DNA from: a virus
DNA length: 23,739 nt
IMG/VR virus record: IMGVR_UViG_3300023236_000032
Location: 1-23,739 of that record
Reading direction: 5' to 3' (one strand)
Part shown: in pieces, positions 1-6,555 of the stretch
Position numbering within the stretch: the first letter of the stretch is position 1
Layout of the letters: each line of letters begins with the position of its first letter
Program-made: the position numbers and the translations under genes
The notes under the pieces: model-generated
Databases searched by the model: none
What the model was told of the DNA's origin: nothing
What the model saw: the letters and a program-made list of their open reading frames with translations, nothing else

Positions 1-121
1 CCAGCTAGACTTACTCGAATCTGACAGCACGCTGAGGAAGTACACCAAAGAAGGTCTGGTTGAGATTGCCAGGCACTACAACGCAGAAGCTAGGCAATTG
101 CTCAAAGAGAGGTTACAATGA
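1..121 (+). CDS. C-terminal end of an unidentified phage protein (partial)
   Basis: An open frame starts at base 2 (no start codon in the window) and runs 39 codons to a TGA at 119-121. The visible tail is charged and looks helical, ending in AEARQLLKERLQ. I do not recognise the family. It is followed by two hairpins, the second a Rho-independent terminator, so it is probably the last gene of the upstream transcription unit rather than part of the structural operon. Confidence 0.6.
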   Translation, partial: QLDLLESDSTLRKYTKEGLVEIARHYNAEARQLLKERLQ

Positions 122-135
122 AGGCTCTTTCTCCT

Positions 136-152
136 AGTCGTTTGTAGCGACT
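136..152 (+). repeat. Short inverted repeat upstream of terminator
   Basis: AGTCG and CGACT form a 5-bp stem around a 7-nt loop, immediately before the terminator hairpin at 157-181. It may be part of the transcription-termination region or the 3' end structure of the upstream mRNA. It is short enough to be chance. Confidence 0.35.
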
Positions 153-156
153 TTAG

Positions 157-181
157 ACCGCTACCGTAGCGGTTTTTTTTT
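157..181 (+). terminator. Rho-independent terminator
   Basis: ACCGCTA, loop CCG, TAGCGGT forms a perfect GC-rich stem followed directly by a run of T (173-181). It ends the unit containing the gene at 1-121. Only 11 bases separate it from the next start codon at 193, so the next gene has no room for a normal promoter downstream of the terminator. Confidence 0.85.
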
Positions 182-192
182 AGGTAAACACA

Positions 193-471
193 ATGGCAAC
201 CATCAAACGAGGCAAAGAAACGTTTAAAGGGTACAACGAGCCAAAGCGCACGCCAAGCCATCCAGAGAAAAGCCATGCGGTTCTTGCAAAGTCTGGCGAA
301 GATGTGAAGCTAATCCGCTTTGGTCAGCAAGGCGTAAGCGGGTCACCTAAGCGGGAAGGTGAGTCAAAAGCAGACGAGGCAAGGCGTGCGTCGTTTAAGG
401 CTAGGCACGCTGACAATATTGCGAAGGGCAAAATGAGCGCAGCATATTGGGCGGACAAAGTTAAATGGTGA
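193..471 (+). CDS. Small basic conserved phage protein
   Basis: A 92-residue, strongly basic protein with no membrane segment. Its C-terminal half carries the pattern IRFGQQGVxGSP, GESKA, RRASFKARH and AKGKMSAAYWADKVKW, which I recognise as a pattern conserved in small proteins of many tailed phages, including T7-like ones. Its role is not established to my knowledge; the many Lys/Arg residues suggest a nucleic-acid-binding or virion-associated protein (inference). The start is ATG 193, with AGGT at 182-185 as a short ribosome binding site. It stands between the upstream terminator and the parB-mom-terminase operon. Confidence 0.8.
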   Translation: MATIKRGKETFKGYNEPKRTPSHPEKSHAVLAKSGEDVKLIRFGQQGVSGSPKREGESKADEARRASFKARHADNIAKGKMSAAYWADKVKW

Positions 472-494
472 TAAGATAGCTTGGCTTGGGCGTA

Positions 495-539
495 ACCTTG
501 TGGGTTAAGTCCGTAAGTGCAAATTTTTACCTTGTGGGT
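495..539 (+). repeat. 11-bp direct repeat ACCTTGTGGGT ahead of the ParB-Mom pair
   Basis: ACCTTGTGGGT occurs at 495-505 and again at 529-539, 34 bases apart, in the 72-base gap between the small basic gene and the ParB-like gene. The second copy ends four bases before ATG 544 and overlaps the place where its ribosome binding site should be. It could be a protein-binding repeat or a duplicated leader. Confidence 0.55.
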
Positions 540-543
540 CAAA

Positions 544-1059
544 ATGGCAAAACAGCAAATCGAACAAGTCTCTATTGAGGCGCTGATTCCCTACGCACGG
601 AACAGTCGCACGCACTCAGACGCGCAAGTCGCGCAGATAGCAGCTAGCATACGCGAGTTCGGATTCACAAACCCTATATTGATAGACGCAGAGGGCGGCA
701 TCATTGCTGGGCACGGTCGCACTATGGCGGCACGTAAGCTGGGGCTGGAAGAAGTGCCATGCATACGGCTAAGAAACCTTACAGACGCGCAAAAGAAAGC
801 CTACATCATTGCCGACAACAAGCTGGCGCTAAATGCTGGGTGGGATGATGAAATGCTTAAAGTTGAGTTGACTGAATTAAAGGACTTGGACTTTGACTTA
901 GGTTTAACCGGCTTTGACATGGATGAGCTTGGTAGGTTAATGTCTGACGTAAATTTTGAGCCTGCAACAGAAGATGATCAAGGCAAACTAGATGAGTTAG
1001 ACCCAAAATGGATTTGTTGCCCTAAGTGCGGGAGTGAGTTTGATGCAAGACAAGCCTGA
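544..1059 (+). CDS. ParB/Srx-like nuclease-domain protein with C-terminal CPKC knuckle
   Basis: 171 residues from ATG 544; an in-frame ATG at 517 would add nine residues but lacks a ribosome binding site. Residues 8-105 are the ParB N-terminal domain: an IPYARNSRTHSDAQV stretch, then GGIIAGHGRTMAARKLG (GHGR at 56-59). In phages this domain is often fused to a DNA methyltransferase; here the protein stops before any methylase motif. After an acidic linker it ends with CCPKCGSEF (C158/C159, C162), half of a zinc-binding site that would need a second pair from a partner or dimer. The 3' end overlaps the Mom gene by 17 bases, so the two are probably translationally coupled. Likely role: DNA binding or nicking linked to DNA modification or packaging (inference). 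Confidence 0.85.
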   Translation: MAKQQIEQVSIEALIPYARNSRTHSDAQVAQIAASIREFGFTNPILIDAEGGIIAGHGRTMAARKLGLEEVPCIRLRNLTDAQKKAYIIADNKLALNAGWDDEMLKVELTELKDLDFDLGLTGFDMDELGRLMSDVNFEPATEDDQGKLDELDPKWICCPKCGSEFDARQA

Positions 1060-1750
1060 ACTAAAAATTGACTGGGCAAGCTATGATGCAGCAAAGTATG
1101 CATGCGAGAATTGGCATTACAGCAAATGCTTGCCAGTTGGTAAACTGGTAAAGGTTGGGGCGTGGGAAGATGGCAAGTTTATTGGCGCCGTTTTGTTTGG
1201 TCGAGGTGCAAACCACAATATGCCCAAGCCCTATGGACTAGGACAAGATGAATGTGTTGAGTTAGTTAGGGTTGCACTTACCAAACACAAGACACAAGTT
1301 AGTAAAATAATGATGTTGGCTATTAAATTCCTTGCAAAAAGTAACCAAGGATTAAAGTTAATAGTTAGCTATGCTGATTTAGATGTAGGGCATCACGGAG
1401 GCATTTACCAAGCAACTAACTGGATTTATGAGGGCGTGTTTAACGCTGAAAATAGACAAGGATTTTTAGTAAATGGTCGAGTGCGACATAATAAAAGCAT
1501 ACATTCGATGGGCGTAAAGCAAAGTATAGATGCCGTAAAAAAACATATAGACCCAAATGCAAAAGAAGTTTTTACAAAAGGGAAACACAAGTATTTAATG
1601 CCGCTAGACGATAAAATGCGTGCTAAAATTTCACCATTAGCAAAGCCATACCCTAAGCGTGTCAAAAAGCATGATTCCGAGCACCCCTTGGAACTGGGCG
1701 GGGCAGTACCGACCGACACGCTCCATTTATCAGGGGTTGCTAATGGCTAA
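1043..1750 (+). CDS. mom: Mom-family DNA modification protein (adenine carbamoylmethylation)
   Basis: 235 residues from ATG 1043, which has GGGAG at 1030-1034 as ribosome binding site; a GTG at 1034 would add three residues. Motifs of the phage Mu Mom family are clear: WHYS (24-27), PVGKLVKVGAWEDGKFIG (31-48), FGRGA (52-56), ECVELVRVAL (70-79), and SYAD followed by GHHGGIYQATNWIY (109-129). Mom has a GNAT-like fold and converts adenine to N6-carbamoylmethyladenine, blocking many host restriction enzymes. The last 60 residues include KHKYLMPLD and a Gly/Thr-rich tail. It overlaps the upstream ParB-like gene and the downstream small terminase start. The middle of the gene is visibly richer in A and T (TTA, AAT, ATA codons) than its neighbours, suggesting separate acquisition. 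Confidence 0.9.
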   Translation: MQDKPELKIDWASYDAAKYACENWHYSKCLPVGKLVKVGAWEDGKFIGAVLFGRGANHNMPKPYGLGQDECVELVRVALTKHKTQVSKIMMLAIKFLAKSNQGLKLIVSYADLDVGHHGGIYQATNWIYEGVFNAENRQGFLVNGRVRHNKSIHSMGVKQSIDAVKKHIDPNAKEVFTKGKHKYLMPLDDKMRAKISPLAKPYPKRVKKHDSEHPLELGGAVPTDTLHLSGVANG

Positions 1751-2126
1751 GATAGGAAACCAAGGCGATGGTGGAGGACGCCCAATAGTAGTGTTCGATA
1801 CCACACAGGTGGCGCAGGTAGAGGCGCTTGCCGCTGTATTATCTAAAGGGCAAATGGCTGATTACTTCAGCATTAGCGAGACAACCTTGCGCGAAGTAGA
1901 GAGCCGACAGCCCGAGGTTTTTGATGCGTATAAAAGAGGCAAGGCCAAAGCCATTGGTAATGTGGCAAAGAATCTGATTGGGCAAGCGCAGGCAGGTAAC
2001 ATATCGGCGGCTATCTTTTACTTAAAGACGCAAGCAGGTTGGAAAGAGGACAAAGAGCAAACCGACACACGTCCAACGGTTAACATCAACTATATAACAC
2101 CAAGTGGCGACAATAAACCCAACTAG
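1743..2126 (+). CDS. terS: Terminase small subunit
   Basis: 127 residues from ATG 1743, overlapping the Mom stop by 8 bases with AGGGG as ribosome binding site. The N-terminus is Gly-rich with GRPIVVFD, followed by an HTH-like segment (MADYFSISETTLREVESRQP, about residues 39-58), then KRGKAKAIGNVAKNL and a conserved SAAIFYLKTQAGWKE. This arrangement is typical of small terminases that recognise the packaging site and recruit the large subunit. The gene directly precedes and overlaps the large terminase by 23 bases. An upstream in-frame ATG at 1659 lies inside mom and would add unrelated residues, so it is rejected. Confidence 0.9.
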   Translation: MAKIGNQGDGGGRPIVVFDTTQVAQVEALAAVLSKGQMADYFSISETTLREVESRQPEVFDAYKRGKAKAIGNVAKNLIGQAQAGNISAAIFYLKTQAGWKEDKEQTDTRPTVNINYITPSGDNKPN

Positions 2127-3357
2127 ACCACAGCACGAATACATTACAGCGACAAAGCGATTTCCCGCGTTTGTAGCTGGGTTTGGTGCAGGTAAGACTG
2201 AGGCGGCTGTTTTGCGGTCAATATTGGGTTTGTTGCGTAATCCTGGATGCAATAGGGGTTTCTACGAGCCGACCTATGACTTAATCCGCATGATTGCTTT
2301 CCCAAGGTTTGAGGCAACGCTGAACGAACTGGGCATTGCTTACACGTTGGTAAAGTCGCCTAGCAACTACATTGACATACACGGCTACGGGGTGATTTAC
2401 TTTCGCTCTATGGACAACCCAAGCCGGATTGTTGGCTACGAGCACGCCGACGCTGATGTCGACGAGCTGGACACGCTAAAGAAAGATGACGCGGCTTATG
2501 TGTGGCGGCAAATCCTAGCCCGTAACCGGCAAAAGAAACTAAGCGGTGAGACGAATACAGTAGGGGTTACGACTACGCCAGAAGGGTTTAGGTTTGTATA
2601 TGAGACATGGAAGAAGACGCCAAAGCCTGATTACCAAATAATCCAAGCGCCAACCGAGTCAAACCCACACCTGCCGCCCGATTACATTAGCGGGCTGAGG
2701 GAAATCTATCCTGAGCACTTGTTAGCCGCGTACTTAGACGGCAGCTTTGTGAACTTAAACAGTGGCACAGTCTACGCCAGCTATAACCGCACGGCACATA
2801 ATACAAACGAGGCTATACGCAAAGACGAAAAGGGAGCGGAACCATTGTTTATCGGTTGTGACTTTAACGTAACTAAGCAAGCGGCTACCGTGTATGTACG
2901 CAGAGACGGTGGCAGCCAATGGCACGCTGTAGATGAGTTGGTCAATATGTACGATACGCCAGAAATGATACGAATCATTAAAGAGCGTTACAACGGCCAC
3001 AAGATTTACATATACCCAGACGCAAGCGGGAAGGCTCGCAAGACGGTTAACGCATCTTTGTCTGATATATCTTTGTTGGAGTCTGCGGGATTCACTGTTA
3101 GGGTAAATAGCAAAAACCCAAGCGTTAGGGATAGAATCATGGCTACGAACGCGGCATTAGAAGGTGGCCGGATATTTATTAGCACCAAGGCTTGCCCTAC
3201 TGTTGCACAAAGTTTAGAGCAGCAGGTTTACAAAAATGGCGAGCCTGACAAGACAAGCGGCAACGACCACCAAAACGATGCAACGACTTACCCGATAGCA
3301 TTTGAAATGCCCATCATTCGGCCTGTGGCTAACGTCAGCTTTGGCTTTGCTATGTAA
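2104..3357 (+). CDS. terL: Terminase large subunit
   Basis: 417 residues from GTG 2104, which overlaps the small terminase gene. The ATPase domain has Walker A GFGAGKT (26-32), Walker B ending ADVDE (to E121) and the coupling motif VTTT (155-158). The C-terminal RNase H-like nuclease has its acidic residues in GCDFN (D253), YPDASG (D306) and HQNDAT (D392). All key residues are present, so the motor should be active. It cuts concatemeric DNA and pumps it through the portal. No ATG lies near the start; GTG is the only codon that leaves room for the conserved PxxxQ adenine-binding segment before Walker A. Confidence 0.95.
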   Translation: MATINPTRPQHEYITATKRFPAFVAGFGAGKTEAAVLRSILGLLRNPGCNRGFYEPTYDLIRMIAFPRFEATLNELGIAYTLVKSPSNYIDIHGYGVIYFRSMDNPSRIVGYEHADADVDELDTLKKDDAAYVWRQILARNRQKKLSGETNTVGVTTTPEGFRFVYETWKKTPKPDYQIIQAPTESNPHLPPDYISGLREIYPEHLLAAYLDGSFVNLNSGTVYASYNRTAHNTNEAIRKDEKGAEPLFIGCDFNVTKQAATVYVRRDGGSQWHAVDELVNMYDTPEMIRIIKERYNGHKIYIYPDASGKARKTVNASLSDISLLESAGFTVRVNSKNPSVRDRIMATNAALEGGRIFISTKACPTVAQSLEQQVYKNGEPDKTSGNDHQNDATTYPIAFEMPIIRPVANVSFGFAM

Positions 3358-3359
3358 AG

Positions 3360-3374
3360 TGCGTAAAATACGCA
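3360..3374 (+). repeat. Perfect inverted repeat between terL and portal
   Basis: TGCGTA, AAA, TACGCA is a perfect 6-bp dyad with a 3-nt loop in the 30-base gap after the large terminase. No T run follows, so it is not a classical terminator; the portal ribosome binding site AAAGGA begins just after it. It might be an operator or an mRNA processing or stability hairpin. Confidence 0.5.
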
Positions 3375-3387
3375 TAAAGGACACAAT

Positions 3388-4791
3388 ATGACAGTAAGCA
3401 CGCAACACCCTGAGTATGCTAAATACGCACCTGTTTGGACGCGCACCCGTGACGCTGTAAAAGGTTCACGGGCTGTTAAAGAGAAAAAGCACGCCTACTT
3501 GCCGGTTCCTGATAACGAATCGGGCGAGGAATCAAAAGGAACTGAGACAATCCGCTACCGTCAATATATCAAACGGGCGGTATATACCAACTTTACGGGT
3601 CGGACAAAAAACGCGCTTGTTGGTGCGGCTTTCCGTAAGCAGCCTGATTTTGTAGTGCCGGATTTAATGGGCTACTTGCTGAACGACGCTACAGGCGACG
3701 GCTTGTCATTGGTGCAGTTAGCTAAAGACGAGCTGTCTAACCTGTTAGAAACAGGCCGCACGGCTTTCTTAGTGGACTACCCAAGTGCTGATGAAGGTTT
3801 AAGCGCGGAACAAGTAGCAATGTTGAACCTACAGGCTAGCATCATTCCCTATGGTGCAGAGCAGGTGATTAACTGGCGCACTGAGAGCATGAATGGCCGT
3901 CGCCTGCTAGTGCAAGTGGTGTTGGCTGAGAACTACAGCGCACAGCGTGACGAGTTTGACCACACAACAAAACCGCAATACCGCGTGCTACGTTTACGTG
4001 AGGACGGATACACCACGCAGCTATATCGCGAAGATGAGGCTTACAGCGAGGAAACGTACCCAACAAAGGCTGACGGCTCACGCTGGAGGGAAATTCCATT
4101 TCAATTTGTAGGCGCCAAGAACAACGACGCAACGATTGACGAAGCGCCCTTGGCTGACATTGCCGACGTTAACCTGGCGCACTACCGCAACAGCGCCGAT
4201 TACGAGGAGTCGTGCTTCATTGTTGGCCAGCCAAGCCTATTCATCACGCATAGCCTAAGCATGGAGCAGTGGCAGCAGTACAACCCACAAGGAATTAAGC
4301 TAGGCTCACGCTCCGGTCATGTGCTGGGCGATACAGGTTCAGCCACGTTGCTACAGGCAAACCCTAATCAATTGGTGATGGAGGCCATGAAGTCTAAAGA
4401 GCTTGCGATGGTTGCTATTGGTGCGCGAATTATTACTGACCGCACGGGCAACGAGACGGCGGAAGGTGCGCGTATACGCTTTGCTTCTGAGAATTCAGTG
4501 CTAGGCGACTTGGTTGGCAACCTGTCCGAGGCGCTAGAGGTATGCGTTAACTGGGTAGCTGAGTTTATGGGTGTGCCAGTAAATGACGATGTACGCTTTA
4601 AAATCAACAACGAGTTTTACGACAAGTCGGTTGACCCGCAATTGATTATGTCTATGGTTACGCTGTTAGACAGAGATATTATTGGCGAGGCTGACATATT
4701 CGACCGTTTAAAGAGTGCAGGTGTTGTAGACCCTATGCGCACGTTAGAGATGGTTAAAGAAGAACGTGGAACAGCTAACCCTCTGATTTAA
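3388..4791 (+). CDS. Portal protein (DUF4055 family)
   Basis: 467 residues. The protein follows terL, has no signal or membrane segment, and shows the DUF4055 arrangement: an N-terminal YAPVWTRTRDAVKG segment, a YTNFTGRTKNALVGAAFRK stretch about residues 66-84, LLETGRTAFLVDYP (about 118-131), then late segments such as LGDTGSATLLQANP and ETAEGARIRFASENS. Portals form the dodecameric ring at one capsid vertex that docks the terminase and later the neck. The start ATG 3388 has AAAGGA upstream. Its TAA overlaps the ATG of the next gene by one base, implying coupled translation. Confidence 0.88.
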   Translation: MTVSTQHPEYAKYAPVWTRTRDAVKGSRAVKEKKHAYLPVPDNESGEESKGTETIRYRQYIKRAVYTNFTGRTKNALVGAAFRKQPDFVVPDLMGYLLNDATGDGLSLVQLAKDELSNLLETGRTAFLVDYPSADEGLSAEQVAMLNLQASIIPYGAEQVINWRTESMNGRRLLVQVVLAENYSAQRDEFDHTTKPQYRVLRLREDGYTTQLYREDEAYSEETYPTKADGSRWREIPFQFVGAKNNDATIDEAPLADIADVNLAHYRNSADYEESCFIVGQPSLFITHSLSMEQWQQYNPQGIKLGSRSGHVLGDTGSATLLQANPNQLVMEAMKSKELAMVAIGARIITDRTGNETAEGARIRFASENSVLGDLVGNLSEALEVCVNWVAEFMGVPVNDDVRFKINNEFYDKSVDPQLIMSMVTLLDRDIIGEADIFDRLKSAGVVDPMRTLEMVKEERGTANPLI

Positions 4792-5831
4792 TGTCAAGCA
4801 ATATCGCCTTAATTGACGCGGCAACACGCCACCAAGTATTTGTGCAGATGTACGCGGCTGGCCGTGAGCAACAGGCGGCGCAAGCTATTGAATCTCTTAT
4901 ACAGCAAGTATCAGGCCGGTTATCTGGTAGCGAGCTGACAAGCCTTTCACGCGCTAGGCAACAGGCTATATTGATGGACTTGCAACTATTGCTTGACAAG
5001 TTAAACGGTGATTTAGCTGAAACAGTAATACAGGAATCATTAGACTTTGCCGAATACGAGGCGCAATTTAGTAAAACCATGTTTGACAACACAGTGCGAA
5101 CTAGCGCCGTATTGCCTAGCATGGCGCAGCTTGAGGCGAGTATCTTTACGTCAATAATGAACGTTGCACCAAGAGAGGGCTACACAATACGCGATGCTTT
5201 GAAGGTGTTTGGCCGTAAAAAGTCTGAGCAAATAGTCCAGGCTATACGAGACGGAATATCACTGGGCGACACAAATAGCACGATACAATCGGCGGTTAAG
5301 ACGTTAGCGCCCTTGCAAAAGAACCAGGCAGGCACTATTGTGAGAACAATTGCTAATCATGTGTCTATACAAGCCCGTAACGTTACGATGATTGAGAATC
5401 AAGACCTATTCAACGGCTACGAGTGGGTTTCCACACTAGATGCACGCACAAGCCTTATATGCATGAACCGCGACGGATTGGTGTACCCGTTTGCGCCTGA
5501 AAGCCCGTACCCGCCAGCGCACTTTAACTGTAGGTCTACGGTTATCCCTGTTGTTGACCCTAAGTTTGACTTGGGTAGCAAGGTGGCGGGCAAACGGCCA
5601 GCAGTGGGTGCACAAGGCGCTAAACAAGTCAGTGCTAACACGACTTATGAGCAATGGCTAAAGCGCCAGCCAGCAAGTTTTCAGGATTCAGTATTAGGCA
5701 AGTCACGCGGTCAATTGTTTCGCGAAGGCAAGCTAAGTATTGGCCGGTTTGTTGATAGCCAAGGCCAGACCTTGACGCTTGATGAACTGCGCCGATTAGA
5801 ACCGCAAGCCTTTGAGGATGCGGGTTTGTAA
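4791..5831 (+). CDS. Head morphogenesis protein, SPP1 gp7-like
   Basis: 346 residues. The N-terminal two thirds are helical and Ala/Gln-rich. Around residues 213-250 lies the SPP1 gp7/Mu gpF minor head signature: STLDARTSLICMNRDG followed by PYPPAHFNCRSTVIPV, with conserved Asp, Cys and His. This family associates with the portal and is packaged inside the capsid, affecting assembly and DNA ejection. Its start shares one base with the portal stop (TAATG). It is followed by a hairpin and the scaffold gene. Confidence 0.85.
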   Translation: MSSNIALIDAATRHQVFVQMYAAGREQQAAQAIESLIQQVSGRLSGSELTSLSRARQQAILMDLQLLLDKLNGDLAETVIQESLDFAEYEAQFSKTMFDNTVRTSAVLPSMAQLEASIFTSIMNVAPREGYTIRDALKVFGRKKSEQIVQAIRDGISLGDTNSTIQSAVKTLAPLQKNQAGTIVRTIANHVSIQARNVTMIENQDLFNGYEWVSTLDARTSLICMNRDGLVYPFAPESPYPPAHFNCRSTVIPVVDPKFDLGSKVAGKRPAVGAQGAKQVSANTTYEQWLKRQPASFQDSVLGKSRGQLFREGKLSIGRFVDSQGQTLTLDELRRLEPQAFEDAGL

Positions 5832-5832
5832 C

Positions 5833-5847
5833 TGTGGCAGAGCCACA
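5833..5847 (+). repeat. Perfect inverted repeat before the scaffold gene
   Basis: TGTGGC, AGA, GCCACA is a perfect 6-bp stem with a 3-nt loop directly after the gp7-like stop codon. No T run follows, so simple termination is unlikely; it may protect or process the abundant scaffold-coat mRNA downstream. Its geometry matches the dyad at 3360-3374, though the sequences differ. Confidence 0.5.
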
Positions 5848-5870
5848 ACATTTAGACCAGAGGTTAAAAA

Positions 5871-6533
5871 ATGGACTTTCTTAAAGACTTAGAGCTAACA
5901 GATGAAGTTAAGGCAAAGATTGCCGAGGCAGTCACTGCACATACTCAGGCGCAGATTGAAACAAGCATTGGTGGCTTAAAAGCCAAGAATGATGAATTGT
6001 TAGCCGAGAAAAAGCGGGTTCAACGCGAACGAGACGAGGCTGCTAACTTAGCTAAAACAGAAGCCGAAGAAAAGGCTAAAGCAAGCAACGACTACAAACA
6101 ATTGTTTGAGGCACAAAAGAATGAAGCCGAACAGTTAAAGTCTAAGATGGAGGAATTGCAAACCAACATTAAGCGCGGACAGATTAAAACAACCGCTGCG
6201 AAGATTGCCGCTGGTTTGACAAAAGACACGGCACGGGCATCATTGCTTGAGCAACAAATTACAGCCCGTTTGACATTAACGGACGATGGGATTAAAGTCC
6301 TAGACGATAGCGGTCAATTAACAGTTTCCACTTTGGACGACTTGACTGCTACAATTAAAACTGCGTACCCGTTCCTAGTGGACGGGTCACAAGCAAACGG
6401 AGGCGGAGCCTCACGGTCACAAGGCGGAGCCGATGGTGGTCGAAAACAAGTTAGTCGCTCAGACTTTGACGTTATGGCACAATCAGAACGCGCCAAATTC
6501 GTTAAAGATGGCGGTAAAGTAATTTCAGATTGA
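5871..6533 (+). CDS. Scaffolding protein
   Basis: 220 residues, highly charged, with a long predicted coiled coil from about residue 15 to 105 (repeated Glu/Lys/Ala heptads), then a globular segment and a Gly/Ser-rich linker (GGGASRSQGGADGG) before a basic C-terminal tail ending KFVKDGGKVISD. Size, composition and position just before the coat gene match phage scaffolds that direct coat assembly and then leave the procapsid. The basic C-terminus is the usual coat-binding end (known for the P22 scaffold; inferred here). AGAGG precedes ATG 5871. Confidence 0.85.
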   Translation: MDFLKDLELTDEVKAKIAEAVTAHTQAQIETSIGGLKAKNDELLAEKKRVQRERDEAANLAKTEAEEKAKASNDYKQLFEAQKNEAEQLKSKMEELQTNIKRGQIKTTAAKIAAGLTKDTARASLLEQQITARLTLTDDGIKVLDDSGQLTVSTLDDLTATIKTAYPFLVDGSQANGGGASRSQGGADGGRKQVSRSDFDVMAQSERAKFVKDGGKVISD

Positions 6534-6555
6534 CCATTTTCAAAGGAACATCACA

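Noticed and set aside
517-543. Upstream ATG extending the ParB-like protein by nine residues
   Set aside because: No ribosome binding site and the extra residues (MQIFTLWVK) do not fit the family's usual start.
472-543. A sigma-70 promoter ahead of the ParB-Mom pair
   Set aside because: TTGGGC-type -35 candidates lack a -10 at usable spacing; only the direct repeat is supported.
1659-1742. Upstream ATG extending the small terminase by 28 residues
   Set aside because: It lies within the mom coding region, and the family start fits ATG 1743, which has AGGGG upstream.
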